Shown in pieces: positions 10,595 through 27,300 of a stretch of 27,593 bases of DNA. Origin of the DNA: Acanthaster planci (lineage: Eukaryota > Echinodermata > Asteroidea > Valvatida > Acanthasteridae); NCBI RefSeq assembly GCF_001949145.1, contig NW_019091422.1:905504-933096 (forward strand). The letters run 5' to 3'. The notes below the pieces were generated by a model, which was not told the DNA's origin, ran no database searches, and worked only from the letters and a program-made list of their open reading frames with translations. Position 1 is the first letter of the stretch, and every line of letters starts with the position of its first letter. A program made the translations under genes and the position numbers.

Positions 10595-12048
10595 GTTGCA
10601 CCGTCGTTCTATTCAGGTGTGAAGAGACCATCGACGGTGAACTTGCAGTTTGGAACTCAGTCATCAGTCCTCACGTTTAAGTTATGCGTGTTCTGTACAA
10701 ATAAAGACCACCGCTGTTTTTTTTCTTCGTCAATGCAGAGCACATACGGACCACAAACCGTCGAATAACTGTGTTTTCCTCAAGTAACCTTGGTCGGTGA
10801 CAACTTGCACTATTTAGGAATTCCTTTCTCTGATTGTGCTGAAGTACGTACGTCATAAATGTTGACAGGCTGTTGATGTACCAGCAAAAAATTAGGAGAG
10901 AAAAAAAATATCGAAAACTACTTTGCAAGGAGCCACGACCAAAAAACCCCCCAAAATCAAATATTTAAAAACCTAGGAAAATTAGGAACCTAATCAAATC
11001 GTCAACGGTCTTAGGCCAAAATGTTGACACTGCTGATGTCTCCTAAATGCAGAGGAGAATTCCCCCGGGGGAAAATTGAAGACTACCCTGAAAGAACCAA
11101 GACTACAAGAAACAAACCAAACATTAAACACTATTGGGAAATTAAGAACCTACGAAATAGGAACAAGCAGATAAACAATAAATCAGAAAAACAAAAGCAA
11201 AACAAATGGTAACAAAGATTAAAATTTCCCTAATAGCAACGCTTCTACAACGAATAAACTGTATAAGGTTTAAATACTAAGAAACAAATAAAAATACCCA
11301 AACACCTCAAATGTGTTCCCTACGTAACTAAGCTTCCCACTTCGTTGTCTAACTCAATTAAAATCGGGAAACAAAAGACTAAATGAATCCTGGTACCCCA
11401 CTGACCGTGCGACAAAGCGAGCCATTTAATTAACTTGGCTTTTTTAAGCGTTGCGAATGGCGTGGGGGCGCTATAACTTCCAAGCATTCGAGCGACAAAA
11501 TTCATGTTCCCGGCGCCGTGTGATCGAATAATTAAAATCTGTCCATTTCATTACCTTCTTCCCCCAAAAGGATGACCCTGTCTCTGATCGCGACCCTGTC
11601 CCCAAAATAATCCTGGGAAGAGTAGCCCGAGTAGGTCCCTAGACCCAGAAATTTCGCATTAAAGTATCCTCTGAAATTACCAAACAAGAAATATTTAAAC
11701 AAATACAATTGGAAAACTGTCAAACTTGAACTCATCATGCATACCGTACCGCAGGCCTACGAGGCCGGCCAAGGGCTAGCTTTGCGGCAGCATTATCGTG
11801 GGCGCGCAAGGAGCGCCCTCATTAGTGTGAACGTGAGTCATGCCCTGCTTCTTGTTTCATTTTACTGCTTCTCACATACGGGTTTTGCTCCGGGCTTCAG
11901 GACCCAGCTAAATTAAATCTTTTTACAGACTATTCCGACACGATCAAACAAAGAATGACCTGAGTATCGACTGGTTTGGACCCACGTCACTTTGAGGTAC
12001 GTTTTTTAAGAAACAGCTCGGTTATTTAAGACCAGATAGGCCCTATCC
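10595..12048. other. Intergenic, AT-rich; no gene supported
   Basis: This is likely the upstream flank of the minus-strand gene. It contains A-rich tracts around 10900-11300, a 14-bp perfect palindrome (ttcccccgggggaa, 11060-11073) and one orphan exon-like segment described separately (11929-11996). Short open frames here are not convincing. Confidence 0.5.
11929..11996 (+). other. Orphan exon-like segment, probably non-coding if real
   Basis: A 68-bp stretch lies between a good acceptor (aatctttttacag) and a good donor (GAG then GTACGT). All three frames meet a stop inside it, so it could only be an untranslated or terminal-coding exon. A possible upstream donor (GAAC then GTGAGT) lies near 11833. 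It may be a UTR exon of a plus-strand transcript, for example TGDS, or a coincidence. Confidence 0.2.
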
Positions 12049-12484
12049 AAGTCAAGTTAAGTCAAGAATCTTTATTGCATCCCACAAAGGTGATCAAAAG
12101 GCTCGCATACAAAAACAGTGGACATTATCAAAACAATTATGGTACATATGCAATTACAAGAGATATAAAAACAATTACAACTACCCAAATTCATTAAGCA
12201 ATGTGTAATTTAGACTTGATGAACATTGTCTAAAAGATATTTCATTGTCTAGCACCTATATACTTTACTGTCAACGCTGGAACGCAGAATTATGCTGTTT
12301 TATTGCTCGAGGAATGGAGGACGCATGGTGTCGATTTGTCGCATCATATGGCACCCGCATACGACCACACCTCAGGATCAGCTGCTCAACAAGCCTACTA
12401 TGAAGTGAATGGGTTTGCCATCCATTATCATCGCAGAGCCTGCTGATCAACAGGTCCTTGTCATGCTGTGTCCATTACTGGTCG
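12049..12484 (-). mobile_element. Probable 3' end of a degraded LINE retrotransposon
   Basis: On the minus strand an open frame from the stop at 12484 ends at a TGA near 12272. Its C-terminus contains TNRHHASSIPRAIKQHN, which resembles the conserved C-terminal TNRxxxSFIPxxI motif of many invertebrate non-LTR retrotransposon polymerases. It is followed by about 190 bp of stop-rich 3' UTR, an AATAAA signal and a terminal array of ttgactt-like units (complement of 12049-12066). A microsatellite-like tail is usual for CR1/L2-type LINEs. No reverse-transcriptase core is visible upstream, so the copy is 5'-truncated and dead. Confidence 0.45.
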
Positions 12485-15079
12485 GGACTCTCCAAGAATT
12501 CTTCTTGTGTCTTTAACAATTCTGCAACCGCTCCTTCAAAAGAGACAGAAAGAGACGGCGAAATTTTGTATTTCTTGAAACATGTCTCTCTGAGCACCCA
12601 TCTGCCTAGACCCCGTGTCAAGAGGATTTTTTTTCAAGTCTCGCAACGCGTGCACTGCAGCATCAGCACGGAGGTTTCGTAGTTTGCCATCTTTTCGGTA
12701 ATTCCATTCTTTCTTCTGTCGCTTCTTGCAGCTGTAGAAGTAATTCCAACTTCATGCTTCAATAGAACTGCAGAAACAAATCAGATTTCCTGTTGAATTT
12801 AACTTCAATAATCCTGGATTTTTTGTAACAAGTCATCCATTTAATAACTAAAGCCTAAAGGACCGTTTTCATGATCTGGTGTTCAGTGCTTTCTGATGAT
12901 TTTGACGTGGAATTCAGCATTTAAGTGTAATCTTTGACAGTGGTGTCCATCTACGGCCAGTCACGCGGAACCGGCATGGTGGTCGGGTGACCTTTTGAGC
13001 AGGTTTCACTCATCCGGAGCATGGGATATAATTTAAGTAAAGGATAATGGCCAATAAATACCCTCGGTACGCGCCACTGGGGGGGGGGAGGTAAGAATGG
13101 GCCCAGGGGTATGCCCACGTCGGCACCCAGGGTATGCGACTTTACCTGGGAAGTCACAGTTTTTCGTAAAAAGTACAAGCGTTTTCTTACGTAAGGCCAA
13201 TAGTTCCGGCTTTACAAATGTAACCGCACAGAACTGATGTCAGGCGCTGTTTAATAGGTAATACATTCCATAACATACTTTGAGATGCATGCATGGCCCA
13301 GACAAGACACAGCGATAGTGATTTCTTTTGCTGCATGGAGATTCCGACGACCACCATTCACTGATGACATCCATGGATATTATGTGGAACGTGTCACCTT
13401 ATGTAGAATTAGAATAGAACCGGCCGATTTTCTAACATTCCAGGCCCTATGATGGACCGTTAAGTCAGACCGAAGGAATAATTGTGGGGGGATAACTCGA
13501 CGAGCGGGTGTAAACCACCACCCCCTTCTAATCACAGAACTGTGGATAACACCGTGAAAAAGGAAGCTTCGTCACTGAACGTCGTTGAACATTCCAAGAA
13601 GGATGACCTAAACTACTAAAAATGTCCGAGATTTATTTGTGAAATCGAAAGCTACAACAAGTTTCTAGGAGCTACATTCCATGACTTGATTTCCCTGGCC
13701 TTGTTGTGGAAGTTGTCAGCATGGCCTGCAAAGTCATGACGAGTTCTCCAATACAGAATGTGTAAACAGACAGATATCCTGCATTTGTTATACTTCAGCA
13801 CTGAGACCCTTACCGACGCAACAGACTATTCAATGTTAATCTTCATTACTGCCAGCTACAAGCAACAAATCCGTCCACCTAGACTTCTTAAAACTGTTCC
13901 ATGCTCTGCGAATGCTGGTGTTAGATACATTGTAGTGTAGTTGTGTAGCAGTGTAAAAACCCTTTTGATTTTTCTGCGTACAAAACCCGATTGAAGAAAT
14001 GTAAAAAATACTTGAAATTTACATTATTAGTTATCATTCTCAGTGTATAGGGGCGGAATGGTGTTGTGCGTCAAGCGCCCTCTACGTTTAAACTCTTCTC
14101 ATTTAGTATTGTGCGGCGACGGCATGCACATCCATTGTTTCTTAGCTGCGTGTAGATGGGACATGATCCACGGACAGCCGGCACTATTTTAGTTGATAAT
14201 TTCAACTGTGACTCCGAGTGTTTAAATCCGTATGATATGTTTTTTATATGGGACTTTCACTTGTATCAGAAAAGGTAATTTTCGAGATGAAAATTGTCTT
14301 CAGGATCGATTTTTTTTCCCCCGCAATTCCTTCTGACTGTGCCATGCCAACTTTGTTACCGAAGTTTCTGTGGCGACGGTCGGTTGTGCGTGTTGCATCG
14401 CCACGCGCAGTGATTTTTGATCAAATGTAAAGAATTTTTTACTCTTATACGTACCCAAAAGCAACGGGCAAAATCTGAATGGGACGCATCACTCGTTGTT
14501 TATAACGGTGTGCAAAATGGTTATGTTGAAGGGAAGGATTTCCTTCAACGACTACAGTCTGACGGTGAGGACAAATTAATTCGTTGTTATGAATGGAATG
14601 TAGGGGTGTTAACTTGAGGAGATCACAGCGCCGCGCGTGCATTATCTGAGTAAGCGGTTCGCTTGAAGGATCCATAGCTGGATCAAGAAGCTGAAGTGGG
14701 AATCCTTTTTCTAGAATCTTTATGAAACAAAAGGCTGGGGTACAAGTTCTTCAATTATCCTTGTAGATAATGGAAACTCTGGAGATTGTAGCTTTAAATG
14801 AAACGGTTCCTTATGAACACCCCCTTTTAATAAATGGAATAGGCTTACAGGCCGTTGTACACACAACGCGTGCGAACCCTTCCGCTTCCCCGTGTCTATT
14901 ATCCAAGAAGGGCACCACTCCATTATTTAGCACGAATAGAGTAATGGAATCGGAATCCGAAAGAATGGAGAGGTATCGCCTCCATTGCTCCATTAAGGCA
15001 AAATAATGGATTTGCAAAACAACAGCGTGACGTCACAGGTGGAGGTTAATAGTACATCTTTCAATGTCTCAATTAATAC
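12485..15079. other. Intergenic; no gene supported
   Basis: No credible exon series was found. Frames of 60-80 codons occur on both strands without splice context or recognisable composition. A G-run lies near 13080-13088. A perfect CRE palindrome is at 15028-15035. Confidence 0.5.
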
Positions 15080-15222
15080 CGGCGATACATAACAGCGCGA
15101 CTCCAAGAGTCTGGAAAGCCAATCAAAATGCGCGAAATCTGTCGACCTCTTCCAAACGAGTAGACAGATTTCGCGCATTCTGATTGGCTGAGGCGTTACA
15201 GACTCTTGGGGCGCGCTATTGC
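15080..15222. mobile_element. Foldback MITE, copy 1
   Basis: A near-perfect hairpin. The left arm carries gcgcgactccaagagtc, gccaatca and gcgcgaaatctgtc; the right arm carries the complements gacagatttcgcgc, tgattggct and gactcttggggcgcgc. The loop is about 20 bp around 15144-15158. The same element, more diverged, is at 18821-18983. Each arm contains a CCAAT box and an E2F-like TTTCGCGC, about 0.8 kb upstream of the TGDS start. No transposase is present. Confidence 0.8.
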
Positions 15223-15286
15223 AACCCTTAAATTCATGGGTTTTCAGAAGTCCTCGAAATCCATTCAGATTCTACTTCATCTAATG

Positions 15287-15366
15287 TGACGTCGTAATGG
15301 CGTGTGAATTTTTTTTAGTGGAAGAGTTCTTAAGCTTTGCACTGATGTGGAAAAAATGTGACGTCA
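15287..15366 (+). promoter_or_regulatory. CRE-type TGACGTC sites upstream of TGDS
   Basis: TGACGTCG (15287-15294) and TGACGTCA (15359-15366) lie 590-670 bp upstream of the TGDS start codon. A third, fully palindromic GTGACGTCAC lies at 15027-15036. These match the CREB/ATF recognition octamer. Binding or regulation is inference; only the sequence match is seen. Confidence 0.4.
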
Positions 15367-15852
15367 ACAAAATTCTGCGCTTTTGTTTGTAAACCTGTTT
15401 AAAATTTTGGATTTATCAATGCTTGATATGACGACACGATAACGTCATCATATTATTTTCTTTTTTTTAAAGTGTACCCACATCCTTTATCCTTGTACAC
15501 ATTTTTAAAAGACTGCACTTCGTATATATTTCCTAAATTGAACTTTCCCAGACATGGAGAATATTAATCATCTTTGCATGGCTTACCGGAGAAGTTAGTT
15601 GCTTGGCTTATAATTCGACTCGAAATTCGTACAATCAGATTAGAGCGTTGTGATTTTACGTATTGATATGTTTCCGTATAGCCTCCAAGCCAGTTTTACA
15701 ATAAATATGACATTGTTTTACGAGTACCAGCACTTCTGCGAAAACCCGGAAGTTTGCTGCATTCCTATGAAAAGTAAATCTGTGTGTGGTGCAATGTTCA
15801 GCTCAGTTGACTGAAAAGAGCTGGTAGGAGACGGTTATCCTCTGTTTCACAG

Positions 15853-15958
15853 GAGGACGTGATCGGCAGCGACGAGGGAAGGCCTGTCAAGAGACGATCG
15901 ACTCGGCACTTGTAATTCACGGAGAGATTCGTCTGACGACGCCCTTTTGGAAACGACT
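15853..15958 (+). promoter_or_regulatory. TGDS: TGDS 5' UTR with possible upstream splice acceptor
   Basis: The sequence tcctctgtttcacag, ending at 15852, is a good 3' splice site, so the TGDS 5' UTR may start in a separate upstream non-coding exon. An in-frame TGA at 15860-15862 and the absence of any in-frame ATG between it and 15959 fix the start codon. No TATA box is obvious. Confidence 0.4.
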
Positions 15959-22130
<6,172 letters not shown>

Positions 22131-23425
22131 TTGGCCTGAGGGTTCGACTGACGCCACAGCAGTGGAAGCTTCGGGGGTGTATTTGTTCAGTGCATCTTGG
22201 GTAATTCAGATTGCCGAAGGTAATTCATTATTTAAAAAAAAATTACAATACTTACGTAAGAAAATGACGCCCTTCACTGACAAGAATTAAACAATTATCA
22301 GCACGAACTTACAACTGATATTGAGGAAATAAAATTCCGTTGGAAATCGACTGAAATTAGAAATTTACAATGGAAGCATGGGATGTAATTCCAAAAGGGA
22401 AATGACTGCAAATATGCAACCAATGTGTGCCTATAATCTTCAAATTTGTGACAATGTCGAACTGTAATCACAGAATAAATTTTTTTCAGTGTTTGACTTT
22501 GCCCTTGATTCGGGGATATGTCAAATTCATTACAGGTTTATTAAATACGAACTAAGATGTTTATTTGCCTTACACAGCATTACGTTTAAACACGTTTAAT
22601 TGAACAACTCTGTCCCACCTCATTAGTTAGTTGTCTAATTACGTTATTATGTAGGACTGAGTTTTTGACTTCGTTTAAATGCAAAGAGTTTTAAGTACTT
22701 TTAAACTGTACAAGTTGAACTCAAACGTGGTCTTTTATTTAGCTAAGGCATAAATAGTTGTTTAGCGTTTTATTATATTCTTTTGTCACATTCTTTCGGA
22801 TTTTATTATTGGTGTAAAGTGTTTGTATTTTTTTTAAGACCAGCACCATGCTCCCTTAAATCAAAGATGCTGGTGTTAAACAGATTTTCGGCACTTTTAA
22901 ATGTAACGCCGAACAACTCTGGCAATGCGTTGTATCGGGAAAACAGTGTGACTCGTTGATAACGGAAGAAAAACAAAAACGAAATCATTTTCAAAGTACA
23001 TTTTTCTGCACGGTTTGGAGCATTTCTTTTGCCCAATGGGAATGGAGAAAATGCTTTTGTGTTAAGGTTTTGTTTATGTATACGTGAAGATGTGTAACTT
23101 CGTATGCTGAAACAGATGGAAGGGGGCACATATGAATATTTATAAGGATGGAATATTTATGAAGCAAAAAAAAAGGAGGAATGTACTTCTTTAATGAATA
23201 AAGATAACAGGACTGATGCAATTATGAAATGCATTTTGGCTTCACCCTTGTGATTTGACAGGTCGTGGTGTGACTGCGTATTAGCATAAATTTGCATACA
23301 GATACTGAATGGGACCGTGGAGGATTGCTCAGCGGGGGACTTTGAAGCTTCAGTTCACAATTCAAGCACACAATTTGGGCGGCCTGTTGGCATTTTGCAA
23401 TTTCAAAGTGAATTTCACAGCACGC
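22131..23425. other. TGDS 3' UTR and intergenic
   Basis: After the TGDS stop there are AATAAA signals at 22328-22333 and 22474-22479. The second is followed by a T-rich then GT-containing stretch typical of a cleavage downstream element, so it is the better candidate. Beyond it the DNA is AT-rich with no exon recognised. Confidence 0.5.
22474..22479 (+). terminator. TGDS: Probable TGDS polyadenylation signal
   Basis: AATAAA about 345 bases after the stop codon, followed by ttttttcagtgtttg as a plausible U/GU-rich element. An earlier AATAAA at 22328 lacks a clear GU-rich follower but could also be used. Confidence 0.45.
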
Positions 23426-23627
23426 CAGAGGCGTAACTAGGGCTAAATGTCCAGGGGCGCCAGGGGGTGCACGTTTTTTTCCAGAAACCAAACTGCAGCT
23501 GAAAAGCTATATAAGATCAACGGAGATTATTCACAGATTTCAAAAGGCTGGGGGGGGGAACCCCAGGGGCATCTGTTGGTGGGCACATGCGCCCCCGTGC
23601 CCCCACCCTTAGTTTAATGCACCACTG
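23426..23627. mobile_element. hAT-like MITE, about 202 bp, with 8-bp target duplication
   Basis: The ends cagaggcgtaactaggg and, as complement of the right end, cagtggtgcattaaactaag form decayed terminal inverted repeats starting CAG(A/T)GG. The flanking octamers cagcacgc (23418-23425) and cagcatgc (23628-23635) match at 7 of 8 positions, the target-site length typical of hAT transposons. The interior is G-rich then C-rich and has no coding capacity. Confidence 0.65.
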
Positions 23628-23635
23628 CAGCATGC

Positions 23636-24307
23636 GCTATTCTTCCAGCGATTAATTTTGGACCCGTCATGCATCGCTGTATTCCTGCTGTGACGAGGGC
23701 CATTTTAAAAATCTAAGGTTTGTTCCTGTTCGGCTTCCGGCTTCAAGCTTACTGATATTCAGGTTGAAGACTTAGCAGGTTACAGATAAGCCCACAGATA
23801 AATTTTGCAGCAATATTCAGCTGTTTATGAGCCTTTTACCGTTCGAATATTGGCAAAATAGTCCTCGAGCCAGACAGACACCCACGCCAGAAAGAAGCCA
23901 AAATTTGAAAAAGGGTTTCAGTTGCCCGGGGTCGTTCAAGTGGACACCCTCTGGGTCTGATGTTACCGACTTCATCATGTTCCGTTCTGGATATTTGTAG
24001 TGATAACGAGAAAAATGGGTGCGCCAAATCAAGTCAAAGTTGAACAAACGGCACGCGAGAGCCCCACCATTCCACTCATACCCATTCTGTTTAGACTGTT
24101 TGGTGGACCTGTGTGGGCCTGTTGCTTTGGAAACCATTAGCCGTCTATGCACTTAGCAGTGAGGGTACGAAGCCCGACCTCAAGCGAAGTGCCCAGCGGA
24201 TCCGACGCGACAAGCCAATACCGTCGGTGGCCACTGAGGAACCGCAGACTAAGTTACCGTCGGCGCACGGGCTGCGACACCGTCAATCGGGGCATTTCAG
24301 GGCCAAC
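23636..24307. promoter_or_regulatory. Upstream region and 5' UTR of the glycine-rich secreted protein gene
   Basis: No separate gene is seen. The 200 bp before the start codon are GC-richer than the flanks. No TATA box lies at a usual distance. The start context, ccaacATGGCGG, also matches the YY1 core. The frame is open upstream of the ATG but contains no earlier in-frame ATG after about 24113. Confidence 0.35.
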
Positions 24308-27300
24308 ATGGCGGGATGGTGCATGGTTAGGGTAGCGTTGATTTTCTTGGCACTGGCTACCAGCAGCTCGTCCGCTCTGCCAGTCAAGAGAGATGTAGGT
24401 GTCGCCCTAGTCAGTCCCATGTCTCCGGATGACGTCAAGAAGGATCTTCGCGAGGCCATTGATTTGCACGAACTTGTGGTAAGCACACTCTAGTGTGGAC
24501 TGGTGCCCGTCCCTATACTATAGGGACCGGTTGCAAACTGCAATTTGACGTGATTAGCCCAGTCAATTTGGATTATGAATATTCAAATTTTTGTCAGGCC
24601 AATAGCAATGCGTTAACATGAAATACGTTTCAACGGGAGGCGAATAAAACACAAGTACCGATCCATGCTAGGCCTCTTTTGATCACAGTTTAGTTATTTA
24701 TTTTTCAATAATTATCATCGATTTATCATTTTACGGCAATTTATTTCAAATAGCGGTTATTGTGTTATGGTGAAGTTATTTTGGTAACTAAGAAGAAAAA
24801 AAAAACGAAATGTGCTATCAGCTCCTGCTTGATTTTGCATTGAGCGGGCATCGTTACCTCATTCACATACACCAGGCAGGATTCTGCCGGATTTATCACC
24901 CGTTATCGGTCCCTACGTTCGGAGAACGTCTGTAAGACGTCTGGAGACTACGTACGGGACGTACGTCTACCTCTCGTGTAATTTGATTTTACTTCACAGC
25001 TGCATCCGGAGCTAGGTCTAGGTCTTCACTCCATTGGAAATGCGTGGAGACGCGTAGACGATAGACCTAGCCGTAGGTTTAGAAGCCCGTTTCGGACACG
25101 GCCCATTTCTTTAAAAAGATGGGAGAGTACATTTTAATGATCCCTATTAATTATATACTCCCTTGAAGTTTTTAGACACTTTAACTTTTGAACTAAGAAC
25201 TTTAAGATTACAATCCACGGGAAAAAGGATAGGACTGGAAGTTGGCAAAGTTGCTTAATGAGATCAACGGATTTTGGTTTATGTAGGCATGCAGAAATTT
25301 GAAGTAGCACAACAATCAGAATAAGTTTAGTGTAGGTCTTGGTATAATTATACGTTATGCTCGACTAATTTATACCTTATGCGCAACTAATTTATATGCG
25401 CAACTAATTTATACCTTATGCGCGACCATTTATACCTTATGCGCGACTAAGTTTTTGGAAATGTTTGCCACAAAATCGCACACATGCCTACATCCCCTGA
25501 AAGATTTCGTCTTCGGAATTTGGACATCGGAATTCTTCTAGCTGCGTATGAAAGCGCCCTTGTCAGGCAGGGATTCTAGATTTAACTCGAGGCGGCCGAT
25601 AGAGGGCTCGTCGACAAGGCCAATTGTCAAAGTGCTGGTAGCAGTGGCCATGGCGTGGAAAGAAACGAAGGAGTAGAAATCCTGGTACTCGATTGACTTC
25701 CTGCAGCTTTTAGCCCGTGTGAACGTTTCGTCATCGCACACACATTATCCACCGTTTATTGGTCTACGTGTGTTTGTTCGAAAGCGCCCCCATTCGTGCA
25801 GAACTGACTTCCATGCCCCTGAAGAAGGGGAAAGTACTCACAACTTTCTGAGGTGTTTGAGACGAATCAAAGTCCGTTTTTGTGGTGTTCTTTTTTGTTC
25901 GGTTTGCAATGGCTTAGCCAATGACTTTTCGGGGGAAATTTCCCTCTGAAGATGATCGTCATTTAACATACACGATCACGATGATTGAAAAATGATTCCT
26001 AAACTCCACTGCAAAATAGAGCCACTTGAAAGTTCCCCCTTTTGTCTGAAATCCACAGAAACAAAAGCTGGGCGGCTAGCTGGTGGCTCGTAATCCTTTG
26101 GAGCCCCACCCCTTTACACCTATGCAACAACCATTGTCCTCTATAACTCAGTGTCGCATGGCTAGGAGAAAGGTTGACGGCTCAATATTCAACCCAAATT
26201 CCAGCTCAAGGCCGCGCCTTGTACGAGGAGAGACAATTGGAGTGTTGTCGCTGTTTGGCGAGTGCAAAATGCAAATGTTAGCCCAGTCATCTGGGTTTCA
26301 TTCATGACAGAGAAGCACTCGTCAGTTACTCTGAATCCAGTGCACGTGCGCAGATTTTTAAAAGTTTAATGCTGTGAAAAGGTGACAATTAAGCCTAACT
26401 CTGCAGTCTGAGGGAAAATTCGTATACTCCCGCGTCGCTGAAAACACCATGTATGGAAAAAATTTGCCTTCTTGTTTTAACCGATATGCGTTGGGGAAAG
26501 GGATTGCAGGTTGTGACATGACACCAAACTTTGGGGCACTTGAAATTAAAAAATCAAACATGGCCAAGTTCAATGTCAGAAATATAGTTTGCAATGTTAG
26601 TTGAAAGTTTTTTCTTCAAATGGCTGCATCATGCAAGCAAGTGAATCTCTCCGAACATAATGCTAACTCTGTAATTTGTTTGAGATCGGGGAAGGGGGGT
26701 TACATTAAAATCTTGCCAAGTATTTGATTTATTGGCTTCGTGGCTTATATTCGTAAAGACTCGTTATTTTCAGAAAATGCAAATGAAAAAGTACTTCGGA
26801 ACTTCATAATTTTTGTGTAACTTCAAAAGCAGTTTAATGTTGCTATTCATGAAAATTACTTTATGTTCCCTGTACCTCGGCCGCGTCCGATGTCCATGGC
26901 CACGACTAGAATTTACACATGCGCTCATGGTAAATGATTGGTACCTATAACTACCAGCAGCAGTAAGCCTGTGCGTAATTTATAGGCTTTTGCTGATTTT
27001 GGGCCCTGTGAAATGCACCCCTCTTACACCAACTCTATAACATGATAAACCCCAGTTCCCACTTTTAATGAACCTGGCGACCGTGACAGGCTTTCAGCTT
27101 TCAATCTTGTCTTCCAATTTTAACAGGATGAGCTTTATCAGCATGCCGTCAAGAAGGGTCTTCTTCCACAGATGGAGAGGGTGAGTGATGGAGATGGAGA
27201 TGAAATTGCGAAGAAGAGCCTCATGATGGGAGGAGAGATGGGAGGAATGATGAGGGGGCGGAAATCTGGAGGAGACTGGTGGAGAAAGATCAGTGAACTG

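Noticed and set aside
12485-12760. Minus-strand open frame upstream of the LINE C-terminus as part of the same polymerase
   Set aside because: It is in a different frame and shows no reverse-transcriptase motif. The LINE call was limited to the recognisable 3' end.
22139-22160. gggttcgac resembling a tRNA T-arm B box
   Set aside because: No matching A box, acceptor stem or cloverleaf around it. No tRNA gene was found in the window.
24113-24307. Extension of the glycine-rich protein upstream of the chosen Met
   Set aside because: The frame is open but has no in-frame ATG, and a good signal peptide begins exactly at the chosen Met.
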